Source: Vulcanimicrobiota bacterium
Lineage (GTDB): Bacteria > Vulcanimicrobiota > Vulcanimicrobiia > Vulcanimicrobiales > Vulcanimicrobiaceae
NCBI GenBank assembly: GCA_027306785.1
Contig: DAHUZB010000009.1
Coordinates: forward strand, 1-64,000
Reading direction: 5' to 3'
DNA: 64,000 nt
This document shows positions 35,769-43,785 of the stretch, piece by piece. Made by a program: the position numbers and the translations under genes. Position 1 is the first letter of the stretch. Each line of letters opens with the position of its first letter. The notes below the pieces were generated by a model. That model made no database searches. It was not told where the DNA came from and was given only the letters and a program-made list of their open reading frames with translations.

Positions 35769-36340
35769 CGAACTCCGATCATCTTGTGCGTTTGGAGCGA
35801 GAGGCGGAAGCGTCGCGGATGCGACTTGGCATAGGTGAGAGCACGTTCGATGTTGGCGGGTTTGTTGCCCTCGGGCTGCAGCAGGATCGTCGCTTTCTCC
35901 GCAAAGAGCGCGAGGTGTTCTTCGGGGATGCGTTCGTCGACGATCAGCTTCACCTCGTCGGCGCGCGCGGCCATGCGCGGATCGACGCGCTCCTTGGGCG
36001 AGACGCAGAGCCACACGTCGGCGGGGAGTTCGGTGTAGATGGTCCCGTTCGACTCGATGTGCACGCGGCGTCCGTCGCGTCGCAGCGCCTCGATCAGCGC
36101 GGGCGTCTCGGCCTGCGCGAGCGGCTCGCCGCCGGTGAGAATCACCATCGGGCAGTCACCACCGCAGGCGCCTACCAGTCGCGCGACCTCGTCGACCGAG
36201 GCGAGCGATTTCAGCGCGTAGTCGGTATCGCAGAAGGTGCAGGCGAGATTGCAGCCGGCGAGACGCACGAAGACGGCGGGCGTGCCGCTCCACGTTCCCT
36301 CACCTTGAATGCTGTAGAAGATCTCCGCGAGTTGCAGCAT
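35765..36340 (-). CDS. queE: 7-carboxy-7-deazaguanine synthase
   Basis: The 191-aa radical-SAM enzyme starts EIFYSIQGEGTWSGTPAVF and has a CNLACTFC cluster motif (CxxxCxxC-like), ILTGGEP and the C-terminal Gln-rich strand LLQPEGNK. It forms the deazapurine ring used for queuosine and related modified bases. It lies between queD (10 bp upstream) and mqnB (ATGA overlap). Confidence 0.95.
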   Translation of the reverse strand: MLQLAEIFYSIQGEGTWSGTPAVFVRLAGCNLACTFCDTDYALKSLASVDEVARLVGACGGDCPMVILTGGEPLAQAETPALIEALRRDGRRVHIESNGTIYTELPADVWLCVSPKERVDPRMAARADEVKLIVDERIPEEHLALFAEKATILLQPEGNKPANIERALTYAKSHPRRFRLSLQTHKMIGVR

Positions 36341-36350
36341 CGCGCGGCCG

Positions 36351-36728
36351 CTAGCGCGCCGGGGCGCCGAAATCGGAGGCGCGCAGCACCGCGCAACTGT
36401 TCGCGGTCTCCCAGAGCACGAGTTCGTCGAGTCCGCGCAGGTGCGGCTCGAGCGCGTGCCACGCCCACATGATGATGTGCTCGGCGGTCGGATTCTCGAT
36501 CAGTTCGTTGAGATGGCGATGGTCGAGCACGTCGACCACGCGTTCGCGCACGATGCTCTTGATCGTATCGAAGTCCTCGATCATCCCGCGCGCCGGTCCC
36601 TCGGTCTGCAGCGGGCCGCGGACGGCGACCTCCAGGCGATACGAATGACCGTGGACCCGGGAACATTTACCCAGGTGATGCGGGAGTACGTGCGCGGCTT
36701 CGAAGCGAAAGTGTTTACGAATCTGCAT
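36351..36728 (-). CDS. queD: 6-carboxy-5,6,7,8-tetrahydropterin synthase
   Basis: The 125-aa protein has zinc-ligand histidines in FEAAHVLPHH and CSRVHGHSY, the catalytic Cys of that same motif, and DHRHLNELIENPTAEHI. It acts just before QueE in the deazapurine pathway. It is the first gene of the queD-queE-mqnB-mqnD operon and is divergent from the DUF4438 gene with about 92 bp between. No riboswitch-like fold was recognised in the leader. Confidence 0.95.
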   Translation of the reverse strand: MQIRKHFRFEAAHVLPHHLGKCSRVHGHSYRLEVAVRGPLQTEGPARGMIEDFDTIKSIVRERVVDVLDHRHLNELIENPTAEHIIMWAWHALEPHLRGLDELVLWETANSCAVLRASDFGAPAR

Positions 36729-36820
36729 GATGTGTCGGGATCCGCTCCGAGCGTTCGCGTCGGGGGCGGGTAAGTCCGTCCCATCGCGTTCGCATGCGAC
36801 AGGAGTCTGGAAGCCGCCCC

Positions 36821-37687
36821 ATGGCCGTTCGAATCAATCGTGAGGAACTCGTGGTCACCGCCGTGACGGGCGACGCCGCGCCGATGCTCGCCAACAGCGG
36901 GCTCTACGACGTCAGCTTCGACGGGCAGCCCTTCATCCTGCCCTCGGTCGGCGGCATCAATCCCAACGTGCGCGTGGGGGATTCGGCCTTCGCCTTCATG
37001 GCCGATCACATCGAGCCCGGGGTGAGCCTGCGCAATCCCGACGAGCGGCAGAACACCTCGCTCAACGTCTTCGCCTGCATCGGCAACGAGGCGGTGGTGA
37101 TCTCGGGCGAGGCCAAGGGCGAGCGCGGCCGGGTGACCGGCAAGCACGGCGGCGTCGAGCACGTGATGGTCGATTTCAGCGAAGAGACGATGCGCCGCAT
37201 GACGATCGGCGACAAGGTGCAGATTTGGGCCTGCGGTCTCGGCATGCGCTTGCTCGATGCGCCCGGCGTGAAAGCGTTCAACGCCGATCCCGATCTGCTC
37301 GAGAAGATGGGCGTCGAGATCGTCGACGGCCGCGTGAAAGTACGCGTCGCCAAGGTTGCTCCTGCGACGGTGATGGGCTCGGGTCTCGGTCGTGCGACCG
37401 TCGTCCGCGGTGACTACGACATTCAGACGTTCGACGACGCGGTCGCCGAAAAGTACGGCCTGCGTGAACTGCGCTTGGGCGATATCGTGGCGATCGTCGA
37501 TGCCGACCACTCGTTCGGGCGCATCTATCGCGGCGGCGCGATCTCGGTCGGCGTGGTGGTGCACGGTCGCTCGTTCGTGGCCGGTCACGGCCCCGGCGTC
37601 ACCACGCTCCTGACATCCGCAACGGGCGCAATCGACGTCGAGCTCGACGCAAACGCGAACCTCGCGACTATTCTGAAGCTGCGGTAA
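36821..37687 (+). CDS. DUF4438 domain protein
   Basis: The 288-aa protein matches DUF4438, a family of unknown function found in thermophiles and some other bacteria: LPSVGGINPNVRVGDSAF, GKHGGVEHVMVDF, the GHGPGVTTLLTS C-terminal segment and many conserved His/Asp. ATG 36821 is preferred over 36794 because GGAAG lies 7 nt before it. No membrane segment or signal peptide is seen. The tail overlaps the convergent kinase gene by 20 bp. Confidence 0.8.
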   Translation: MAVRINREELVVTAVTGDAAPMLANSGLYDVSFDGQPFILPSVGGINPNVRVGDSAFAFMADHIEPGVSLRNPDERQNTSLNVFACIGNEAVVISGEAKGERGRVTGKHGGVEHVMVDFSEETMRRMTIGDKVQIWACGLGMRLLDAPGVKAFNADPDLLEKMGVEIVDGRVKVRVAKVAPATVMGSGLGRATVVRGDYDIQTFDDAVAEKYGLRELRLGDIVAIVDADHSFGRIYRGGAISVGVVVHGRSFVAGHGPGVTTLLTSATGAIDVELDANANLATILKLR

Positions 37688-38501
37688 ACGCGAGCCCGCG
37701 CTCGACGGCGCGGGCGAGTCGTATGTCGCCGATGCGGCGCGCATAGTCGAGCGTATACTGTGCGTGGTGACGCGCACGCAGGCGTGCGAAGCGAAGCACG
37801 CGCGGAGCGACCTCGCCGTAGATCGCAAAGAAACGCGCGTGGAGCGCGGGCGGCAGCAGAAGGTAGACCGCGGCGAGATCGACGGCGGGCGAGGCGTAGT
37901 GCAGGTCGCCCCAATCGATGACGCCGCACAGGCGGTCATCGTCGTCGATCAGCAGGTGACGCGCATAGAGATCGCCGTGCACCACGCGCGGCGCGTCTTC
38001 GAGCGGCGGCTCGTCGATGCCGAGGCGTTCCGGTGAGATCTTGGCGATCGTGTCGCCGAGCAATCCGCGCGCGAGCAGCGGTGACGCATCGAGATCGTGC
38101 AGCGCACGCAAGAAGCGAGCAAGGGCATCGGCAAGCGCGGCCAGTGCGGATTCGGGAAGCACGCGCGTGCACGACGTGACGCCTGCGAGCCGCTCGTAAC
38201 CGGCGAAGCGCCAGGGAAAGCGCGCGCTCGCGGCCCCCGCATACTGCGGATTCGGAACCGGCAACGGAAGATGCGGCGCGATCAGGGGCAGCAGCGCGAT
38301 CTCCCGTTCTATGAGGGGCGCCGCGACGGCGCGCTGCGGAAAGCGAAAGACGATGCGTCCGTCGACGAGGAACGCGGCGTTGTCCCAGCCGCTGCCGAAC
38401 GGCGCGACCGACGCCTCGGCAAAGGCGGGAAACTGCGCGGTGATGAGCGCTCGCGCGAGTGCGGCGTCGACCGCGATCTCGGGCACCCACGGACCGCTCA
38501 T
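37668..38501 (-). CDS. Aminoglycoside phosphotransferase family kinase
   Basis: The 277-aa protein has the APH fold: N-terminal PFGSGWDNAAFLVDGRIVFRFP nucleotide strand, Brenner motif VVHGDLYARHLLIDD with the catalytic Asp, and the metal motif VIDWGDLHYASPAVDL. Family members phosphorylate antibiotics, sugars or choline-like compounds; nothing specifies an antibiotic here, so a metabolic kinase is as likely. It overlaps the upstream trans-sulfuration gene by ATGA. Confidence 0.87.
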   Translation of the reverse strand: MSGPWVPEIAVDAALARALITAQFPAFAEASVAPFGSGWDNAAFLVDGRIVFRFPQRAVAAPLIEREIALLPLIAPHLPLPVPNPQYAGAASARFPWRFAGYERLAGVTSCTRVLPESALAALADALARFLRALHDLDASPLLARGLLGDTIAKISPERLGIDEPPLEDAPRVVHGDLYARHLLIDDDDRLCGVIDWGDLHYASPAVDLAAVYLLLPPALHARFFAIYGEVAPRVLRFARLRARHHAQYTLDYARRIGDIRLARAVERGLAFTAASE

Positions 38502-39670
38502 CGCAGCGCGCGTTCGAAATCGTCGAGCAAATCCTCGATTCGCTCAAGGCCGACCGAGAGACGCAACAGCGACGGGATCACGCCCATTGCACGCGCTTGC
38601 GGCGACGAGCGATCGCCGGGCCACATCGCGGCGGGCTGCGCGATCAGGGATTCGACGCCGCCCAGGCTCACCGCCGAATGCACGAGCCGAAGCTCTCGCA
38701 TCACCCGATGCGCGTCGTCGAATCCGCCGTCGATCTCAAAGCTGAGCAGCCCGCCGAAGCCGCGCATCTGCGCGACGGCGACCGCGTGCCCCGGATGATC
38801 CGGCAGGCCGGGATAGTAGACCCGTCGCACGCGCGGATGCGATGCGAGGAACTCGGCGACACGTTGCGCGTTCGCGTTGTGGCGCTCGACGCGCAGCGCG
38901 AGCGTGCGCAGACCGCGCAGCAGCAGCCACGCATCGAACGGGCCGAGCGTCGCGCCGAGCAGATGATGTGCGTCCCACACGCGTTCCACGAGCGCGCGCG
39001 AACCGACGACGGCGCCTGCAAGCAGATCGGAGTGCCCGCCCAGGTACTTCGTCGCGCTGTGCAGCACGAGATCGGCGCCGTGCTCGAGCGGGCGCTGATT
39101 GACCGGCGTCGCGATCGTGCTGTCCACCGTGACGAGCGCCCCGCGCTCGTGCGCGATGCGCGCGACCGCGGCGAGGTCGGTGATGCCGAGCAGCGGATTG
39201 CTCGGCGTCTCGAGCATCACGAGTGTCGTCTGCGGTCGCATCGCGGCGGCGAACGCCTGCGTATCGTGCTGATCGACGAAGCTCACCTCCACGTCGAAGC
39301 GCGCGAGCAGCGTGGTGAGCAGCGCGCGCGTGCCCGCGTAGATGACCGTCTGCGCGACGATATGATCGCCGCTCCTCGTGAGCGCGAGCGCGGCCGCGGC
39401 GATCGCGCCCATGCCGGATGCGCTCACCATGGCGGCTTCCCCGCCTTCGACGCGGGCGAGGACGCGTTCGACCTGCGCGTGATTCGGATTGCCGTGGCGC
39501 GTGTAGAACGTGGGATATCCGGGTGTCGCGGCGGCGCGGGCCATCGCGTCGGGATCGGCGATCGCGAAAGTGGATGTTTGGTAGATCGGCGGCGTCACAT
39601 CGGCGCCTAAGGTGCCCATGCGGTCGGCGTGCAGCAGTTCGGTTTCGAAATCGAAGTCGCGATCGTCCAT
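38498..39670 (-). CDS. Trans-sulfuration PLP enzyme (cystathionine gamma-synthase/lyase-like)
   Basis: The 390-aa fold-type I enzyme has [13 protein letters not shown], the [15 protein letters not shown] loop, [20 protein letters not shown] and the PLP lysine in [11 protein letters not shown]. The family covers cystathionine synthase, cystathionine and methionine lyases and O-acylhomoserine sulfhydrylases; residues seen here do not separate them. ATG 39670 fits the family N-terminus ([13 protein letters not shown]). It is translationally coupled to the kinase-like gene. Confidence 0.92.
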   Translation of the reverse strand: MDDRDFDFETELLHADRMGTLGADVTPPIYQTSTFAIADPDAMARAAATPGYPTFYTRHGNPNHAQVERVLARVEGGEAAMVSASGMGAIAAAALALTRSGDHIVAQTVIYAGTRALLTTLLARFDVEVSFVDQHDTQAFAAAMRPQTTLVMLETPSNPLLGITDLAAVARIAHERGALVTVDSTIATPVNQRPLEHGADLVLHSATKYLGGHSDLLAGAVVGSRALVERVWDAHHLLGATLGPFDAWLLLRGLRTLALRVERHNANAQRVAEFLASHPRVRRVYYPGLPDHPGHAVAVAQMRGFGGLLSFEIDGGFDDAHRVMRELRLVHSAVSLGGVESLIAQPAAMWPGDRSSPQARAMGVIPSLLRLSVGLERIEDLLDDFERALR

Positions 39671-39697
39671 CCGCGTCGCGTTCGCGCCGCGCACGCG

Positions 39698-39748
39698 CTA
39701 TTCCGTTCGCAGCGCAACCACGGGATCGAGCGCCACCGCGAGAATCAC
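39698..39748 (-). pseudogene. Remnant of a second MacB-type permease C-terminus
   Basis: On the reverse strand these codons read ILAVALDPVVALRTE then stop, against ATLDPIVALRTE-stop at the end of the intact permease at 41834. The DNA around it (39694-39732) matches 41830-41868 at 36 of 39 positions, and the changes keep the protein (V/I, synonymous Val). Homology stops upstream, so only about a dozen codons survive, just beyond the stop of the propeller lipoprotein gene. It looks like a truncated duplicate. Confidence 0.65.
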
Positions 39749-39756
39749 GTGCGGGG

Positions 39757-40522
39757 TTACGGCACGACGGTGATAGACGTGGGGCCGTTGAGGTTCGGGA
39801 AGGTTCCGGAGAGCGTTTGCGGGTTGCCGTTCTGATCGTACGCGGTCACGGTGTTGCTCGTGTTGTTCGCCACTAAGAGAAAGCCGTTGCTCGGATCGTA
39901 CGCGATGCCCATGGGGTTGTTGAGATACGGGAACGGGCCGGTGAACGGCGGCGGCACGCCGTTCTGATCGTAATACATCACGCTGTCAGCCACAACATTC
40001 CCCACGTAGAGGAAGTTGTTGCCCGGATCGTAGGCGATGGCATAGGGCGTCATGAGAGCCGGAAAGTTTCCGGGGGTGAGCGCCTGCGCGCCGGTCTCAT
40101 CGTACGCGGTTACCGTGTTGTTTGCGTAGTTTGCTACGTAGAGGAAGCCGTCGATCGAATCGTACGTGATGCCCTGGGGGTTGTTGAGATTCGGGAATGT
40201 GCCGGTGAGCGTCTGCTGCGCGCCGTTCTGATTGTATGCCGTCACGGTGTTGTTGTTAGCATTCGCAACGTAGAGGAAGCCGTTGCCGGGATTGTACGCG
40301 ATGCCGGAGGGGCTGAAAAGATTCGGGAAGGTGCCGGAGAGCGTTTGCTGCACGCCGTTCTGATCATACGCCGTCACGGTATTGTTGCCGGCGTTCGTTA
40401 CGTAAAGGAAGCCGTTGCTCGGGTCGTACGCGATGCCCTTGGGGTTGTTGAGATTCGGGAAGGGGGTTCCGGAGAGCGTCTGCTGCACGCCGTTACCATC
40501 ATACGCCGTCACGGAGTTGTTG
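39757..40522 (-). repeat. Six tandem 132-bp coding repeats
   Basis: Each 132-bp unit encodes one 44-residue blade of the propeller lipoprotein; the last is shortened to about 33 residues. Neighbouring units share long identical stretches (for example around 40180-40250 and 40310-40390), which points to recent tandem duplication or gene conversion. Copy number may vary between strains. Confidence 0.75.
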
Positions 40523-41400
40523 CCGCCGTTCCCCACGTAGATGAGGGGATCCATCGCGACGCTGACCGTGACCGCCGCGCAGTTCGCTCCGGTTTGCGTG
40601 CAGCCGTCGGTGGCCTGACCGGCGAAGGTCGGGGTCACCGTGAACGCGGCCGTGCCGCTGCCGTACGCGGTTGGCGGCGTCACGCTGAAGCGATTGGGCG
40701 CGGAGGTGGTCGGCGCCGCGACCGTTACGCCTGAGAGCGTTCCCGAGACCGTGCCGACGGTATAGGTCGGCGCGCCCGGGCCGACGATGATGTTGCCGTC
40801 GGCATCGAGCGACTCGACGAGAAACGTGCGCGCGCCTTGCCCGAGGAGATCGTAGCTGTTGCTTCCGCTTGCCGCCGAGATGAAGGAACTCACCGGATGC
40901 ACGGCCGTGCTCGCCGGAACGCCCGAGAGCGTGAGATTCACCGTATTGCTTTCTTCGGCCGTCACGGTGAACGCAATGGACTGCGCGGTGGAAAGCACAT
41001 TGCCCGTGCCGTTCGCGCCGTCATAGGTGGTGAGTGTTGCCGTGTAGGTTCCCGGTGCGAGCCCCGGAACGGTGAGCGTGCACGTCGTCGAGGCGAGCGT
41101 GCTCGTGCAGCCGCTGCTTCCCACCGTGAGGTTTGCCGTCCCGTGGTAGGCCGTCGGGCCGCTCAGCGTAATGGTGATGGACTGCGTTGCGGGAGAGACG
41201 TACTGTGCATGCGCATCCGAGCGCGAAACGCTTGCCGATGGCTTCGGCACCGCGATCATGAAGCGTGCGGTGCCGGTGCCGTGTGCCGTCGGGATGATCG
41301 GCGCCCCCGCTCCCGCGGGTGCGCCCGCCTGCCCGCCGCAACCGGCCAGCAGGCTCCCCGCGAGCGCAACCGCGAGAAAAGGCGAAGAAAAGGTACGCAT
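39757..41400 (-). CDS. Lipoprotein with Ig-like region and six-repeat beta-propeller
   Basis: The 547-aa protein starts at ATG 41400 with AGGAG 8 nt upstream. The signal ends in the lipobox LLAGC. After a Gly/Ala/Pro linker come beta-rich Ig-like segments (about residues 45-290), including GLAPGTYTATLTTYDG. The C-terminal about 255 residues are six 44-residue repeats of the form NNTVTAYDQNGVQQTLSGTF with GIAYDPSNGFLYVANA, an NHL/SMP-type propeller blade. It should be anchored at the outer face of a membrane. Codon use is less GC-biased than that of its neighbours. The function is unknown; binding or adhesion is likely. Confidence 0.82.
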   Translation of the reverse strand: MRTFSSPFLAVALAGSLLAGCGGQAGAPAGAGAPIIPTAHGTGTARFMIAVPKPSASVSRSDAHAQYVSPATQSITITLSGPTAYHGTANLTVGSSGCTSTLASTTCTLTVPGLAPGTYTATLTTYDGANGTGNVLSTAQSIAFTVTAEESNTVNLTLSGVPASTAVHPVSSFISAASGSNSYDLLGQGARTFLVESLDADGNIIVGPGAPTYTVGTVSGTLSGVTVAAPTTSAPNRFSVTPPTAYGSGTAAFTVTPTFAGQATDGCTQTGANCAAVTVSVAMDPLIYVGNGGNNSVTAYDGNGVQQTLSGTPFPNLNNPKGIAYDPSNGFLYVTNAGNNTVTAYDQNGVQQTLSGTFPNLFSPSGIAYNPGNGFLYVANANNNTVTAYNQNGAQQTLTGTFPNLNNPQGITYDSIDGFLYVANYANNTVTAYDETGAQALTPGNFPALMTPYAIAYDPGNNFLYVGNVVADSVMYYDQNGVPPPFTGPFPYLNNPMGIAYDPSNGFLLVANNTSNTVTAYDQNGNPQTLSGTFPNLNGPTSITVVP

Positions 41401-41449
41401 GCGAAATACTCCTGAATGCATATACGGTGATCTAGGGCTGCCGTAGCGT

Positions 41450-41590
41450 TTACTGAACGCCGATGCCGAACGTAGAGTAGGTTGCGGTCGGCGTCGACGC
41501 CGTAGGAGGACCGTACGCCGTCGAAGTTAGCACCTGGTAGCATCCGACCATGCCAATGACAGTCACGGATGCACAAAAGAAAAGGCCCAT
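41450..41590 (-). CDS. Possible small lipoprotein (start uncertain)
   Basis: The 46-aa frame reads MGLFFCASVTVIGMVGCYQV and then a Ser/Thr/Pro-rich tail; the first half is a short signal with a lipobox-like GMVGC. A good AAGGAG at 41610-41605 is 14 nt from this ATG but only 6 nt from ATG 41598 in another frame, which stops after 11 codons. A one-base indel would join the two. It may be a frameshifted or decayed gene. The rest of the gap up to 41833 shows no gene. Confidence 0.35.
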   Translation of the reverse strand: MGLFFCASVTVIGMVGCYQVLTSTAYGPPTASTPTATYSTFGIGVQ

Positions 41591-41833
41591 GCGCGCATTC
41601 GAAGCTCCTTCGTAGGGAATGCCCAATAGCGTCGACTCTTTAAAGGCGCTGCGGGATGGTCCCGACTGCTTTCCGGATGTTCCGCGTAATGGGACCGTTG
41701 ATTCCGAGGGTAAGTACATCCTGCATCTGCCCATGTGGACGCTCCAACATCGGTTAATCGGGTATCATGCATCATTGACACAGAAGGGATTCGAGAGACG
41801 CCGCGTGCGACGGGATCACACCCGTCGCGCGCG
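41591..41833. other. Intergenic stretch without a recognisable gene
   Basis: Between the small frame and the permease stop there is sequence of lower GC than the flanks. It contains the AAGGAG noted above and, at its right end, the start of the 39-bp repeat shared with 39694-39732. The forward frame across it has no family-like features and runs antisense into the permease. No RNA gene or hairpin terminator was seen. Confidence 0.5.
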
Positions 41834-43060
41834 CTATTCCGTTCGCAGCGCGACGATGGGATCGAGCGTCGCGGCGCGTCGCGCGGGATTGTAGCCGAAG
41901 AAGATGCCGACCGCCGCCGAGAAGAGCAGCGCGCCGAAGATCGCGGGCAGCGACGGCTCGTAGCCGAACTTGCCGATCGCGCTTGCGATCAGCGAGCCCG
42001 CGATGCCGAGGATCACGCCGATCGCACCGCCCACCGTGGCAAGCGCGGCGGATTCCACCAGAAACTGCATCAGGATCGCGCGCGCGGGCGCGCCGACCGC
42101 CATGCGCAGGCCGATCTCGCGCGTGCGCTCGGTGACGGAGACCAGCATGATGTTCATGATGCCGATGCCGCCGACGATCAGCGAGACGGTGGCGACCGAG
42201 GCGAGCAGAATCTGCAGCGTCAGCGCGGTCGAGGCGGCGACCGACGCGATGTCCTGCGTGTTGCGAATACTGAAATCCGACGTGGCGCCGGGCGCGATAC
42301 GGTGGCGCGCACGCAGCAATTGCGTCACGGCGGAGATCGCGTTCGGCATATTCGCTTGCTCGTCGACCGAGAACATCAGCACGTTCACGACGTTCGCACC
42401 CGAACTCGAACTCTGCAGACGCTGCATCACCGCGGAGTACGGAGCGACGATGACGTCGTCCTGATCCATGCCGAAGGTGTTGTTTCCGCGGGATTCGAGC
42501 ACGCCGATTACGCGGAACGGCACGTTGCGGATCGTCAGCGTGGCACCGAGGGGATCCTGATTCGGAAAGAGCTCGCTTGCGACGGTTGCGCCGATGATGC
42601 AGACCTTTGCGCTCGTCGCCACGTCGGCGTCGGAGAAGAAGAGGCCTTCGTGCAGCCCCCAATTGCGGACGTACGGCCACGCGGGTGAGGCGCCCTGAAC
42701 TTGCGTCTGCCAGTTGCCGTACTGCGAGATTACCTGCGTGCGTACGCTCACGATCGGCGTAACCGCGGCGACGTGCGGCACGTGCGCGATCGCGAGGCCG
42801 TCATCGAGGGTCAACGTCGATGCGGCGCCGAGCCCGACGTTCGCGCCTTGCGAGACGGTGGAGCCCGGAATGATGATGACGACGTTGCTGCCCAAATTCG
42901 CGATCTGTCGATCGATCGACGCGCGCGCCCCGGCGCCGATCGAGACCGTCACGATCACCGCCGCGACGCCGATCACGATGCCGAGCACGGTAAGCAGCGA
43001 ACGCTCCTTGTTGCGTAGGATCGCCGCGAACGCGAGACGGACGGCGACGGCGACGTTCAT
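41834..43060 (-). CDS. MacB-type ABC transporter permease
   Basis: The 408-aa protein has one N-terminal TM helix (NKERSLLTVLGIVIGVAAVIVTVSI, the typical MacB/FtsX start), a large periplasmic domain (about residues 45-280) and three C-terminal TM helices with GGIGIMNIMLVSVTERTREIGLRMAVGA. It forms a mechanotransmission-type exporter with the ATPase and adaptor immediately upstream (ATGA overlap). No outer-membrane factor gene is in the window. Confidence 0.93.
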   Translation of the reverse strand: MNVAVAVRLAFAAILRNKERSLLTVLGIVIGVAAVIVTVSIGAGARASIDRQIANLGSNVVIIIPGSTVSQGANVGLGAASTLTLDDGLAIAHVPHVAAVTPIVSVRTQVISQYGNWQTQVQGASPAWPYVRNWGLHEGLFFSDADVATSAKVCIIGATVASELFPNQDPLGATLTIRNVPFRVIGVLESRGNNTFGMDQDDVIVAPYSAVMQRLQSSSSGANVVNVLMFSVDEQANMPNAISAVTQLLRARHRIAPGATSDFSIRNTQDIASVAASTALTLQILLASVATVSLIVGGIGIMNIMLVSVTERTREIGLRMAVGAPARAILMQFLVESAALATVGGAIGVILGIAGSLIASAIGKFGYEPSLPAIFGALLFSAAVGIFFGYNPARRAATLDPIVALRTE

Positions 43061-43785
43061 TCCACCGTGCTCCCGCTTACGTAGCGATCCGCGGGGAGAT
43101 CGCTTACGATCTTGCCGTCCAGAAACGAGACGATGCGCTGCGAGTAGCGCGCCACGGCGGCTTCGTGCGTGACCATCAGGACCGACAGGTTGCGGCTGCG
43201 GTTGAGCGATTGAAAGAGCGTCATGATGTCGCCCGAGGTCTTGGTATCGAGCGCACCGGTCGGTTCGTCCGCGAGGATCAGTTCGGGTTCGTTGACGAGC
43301 GCGCGCGCGATCGCCACGCGTTGCTGCTGGCCGCCCGAGAGCGCGCTCGGCGGTCGCCCGTGGTGGCGCGCTTCGAGCCCGGCGTCGAGCAGCGCGCGCA
43401 CGGCGCGCTCGCGGCGCTCGCGCGAGGGCACGCCCGCGTAGATCATCGGCAATTCCGCGTTCTCGATCGCCGAGGTACGTGCGAGCAGATTGTAATTCTG
43501 AAAGACGAAGCCCAGTTTGGCTCGGCGCAGCGCCGCGCGGGCATCGGCGTCGATCCGAGAGATATCGGTGCCGTCGAATTCGTAGGTGCCGCCGGTCGGG
43601 CGATCGAGGCAGCCGATGATGTTCATGAAGGTCGACTTGCCCGATCCCGACGGCCCCATGATCGAGACGAATTCACCGCGTGCGAGCGTGAAATCGACGC
43701 GATCCACCGCGACGACCTGCTGCTCGCCCGCGGCGAAGATCTTGCTGAGCGCGACCGTGCGCACGAGCGGCGTCTGCCCGTTCAC
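43057..43785 (-). CDS. MacB/LolD-type ABC transporter ATP-binding protein
   Basis: The 242-aa ATPase has Walker [11 protein letters not shown]-loop FVFQNYNLL, signature LSGGQQQR, Walker [13 protein letters not shown] and H-loop [12 protein letters not shown]. In classical MacB the ATPase and permease are fused; here they are separate genes. GTG 43785 overlaps the adaptor stop (GTGA), which decides the start against a longer low-complexity frame. Confidence 0.93.
   Translation of the reverse strand: MNGQTPLVRTVALSKIFAAGEQQVVAVDRVDFTLARGEFVSIMGPSGSGKSTFMNIIGCLDRPTGGTYEFDGTDISRIDADARAALRRAKLGFVFQNYNLLARTSAIENAELPMIYAGVPSRERRERAVRALLDAGLEARHHGRPPSALSGGQQQRVAIARALVNEPELILADEPTGALDTKTSGDIMTLFQSLNRSRNLSVLMVTHEAAVARYSQRIVSFLDGKIVSDLPADRYVSGSTVE

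Noticed and set aside
36729-36820. preQ1-type riboswitch before queD
   Set aside because: No stem-loop plus A-rich tail of that class could be folded in the 92-bp gap.
39757-40522. CRISPR array suggested by regular repeats
   Set aside because: The units are 132 bp, contiguous and in one coding frame, encoding propeller blades; there are no spacers and no cas genes.
41619-41894. 91-aa forward frame in the intergenic gap
   Set aside because: It has no ribosome site or family features and runs antisense into the permease gene.
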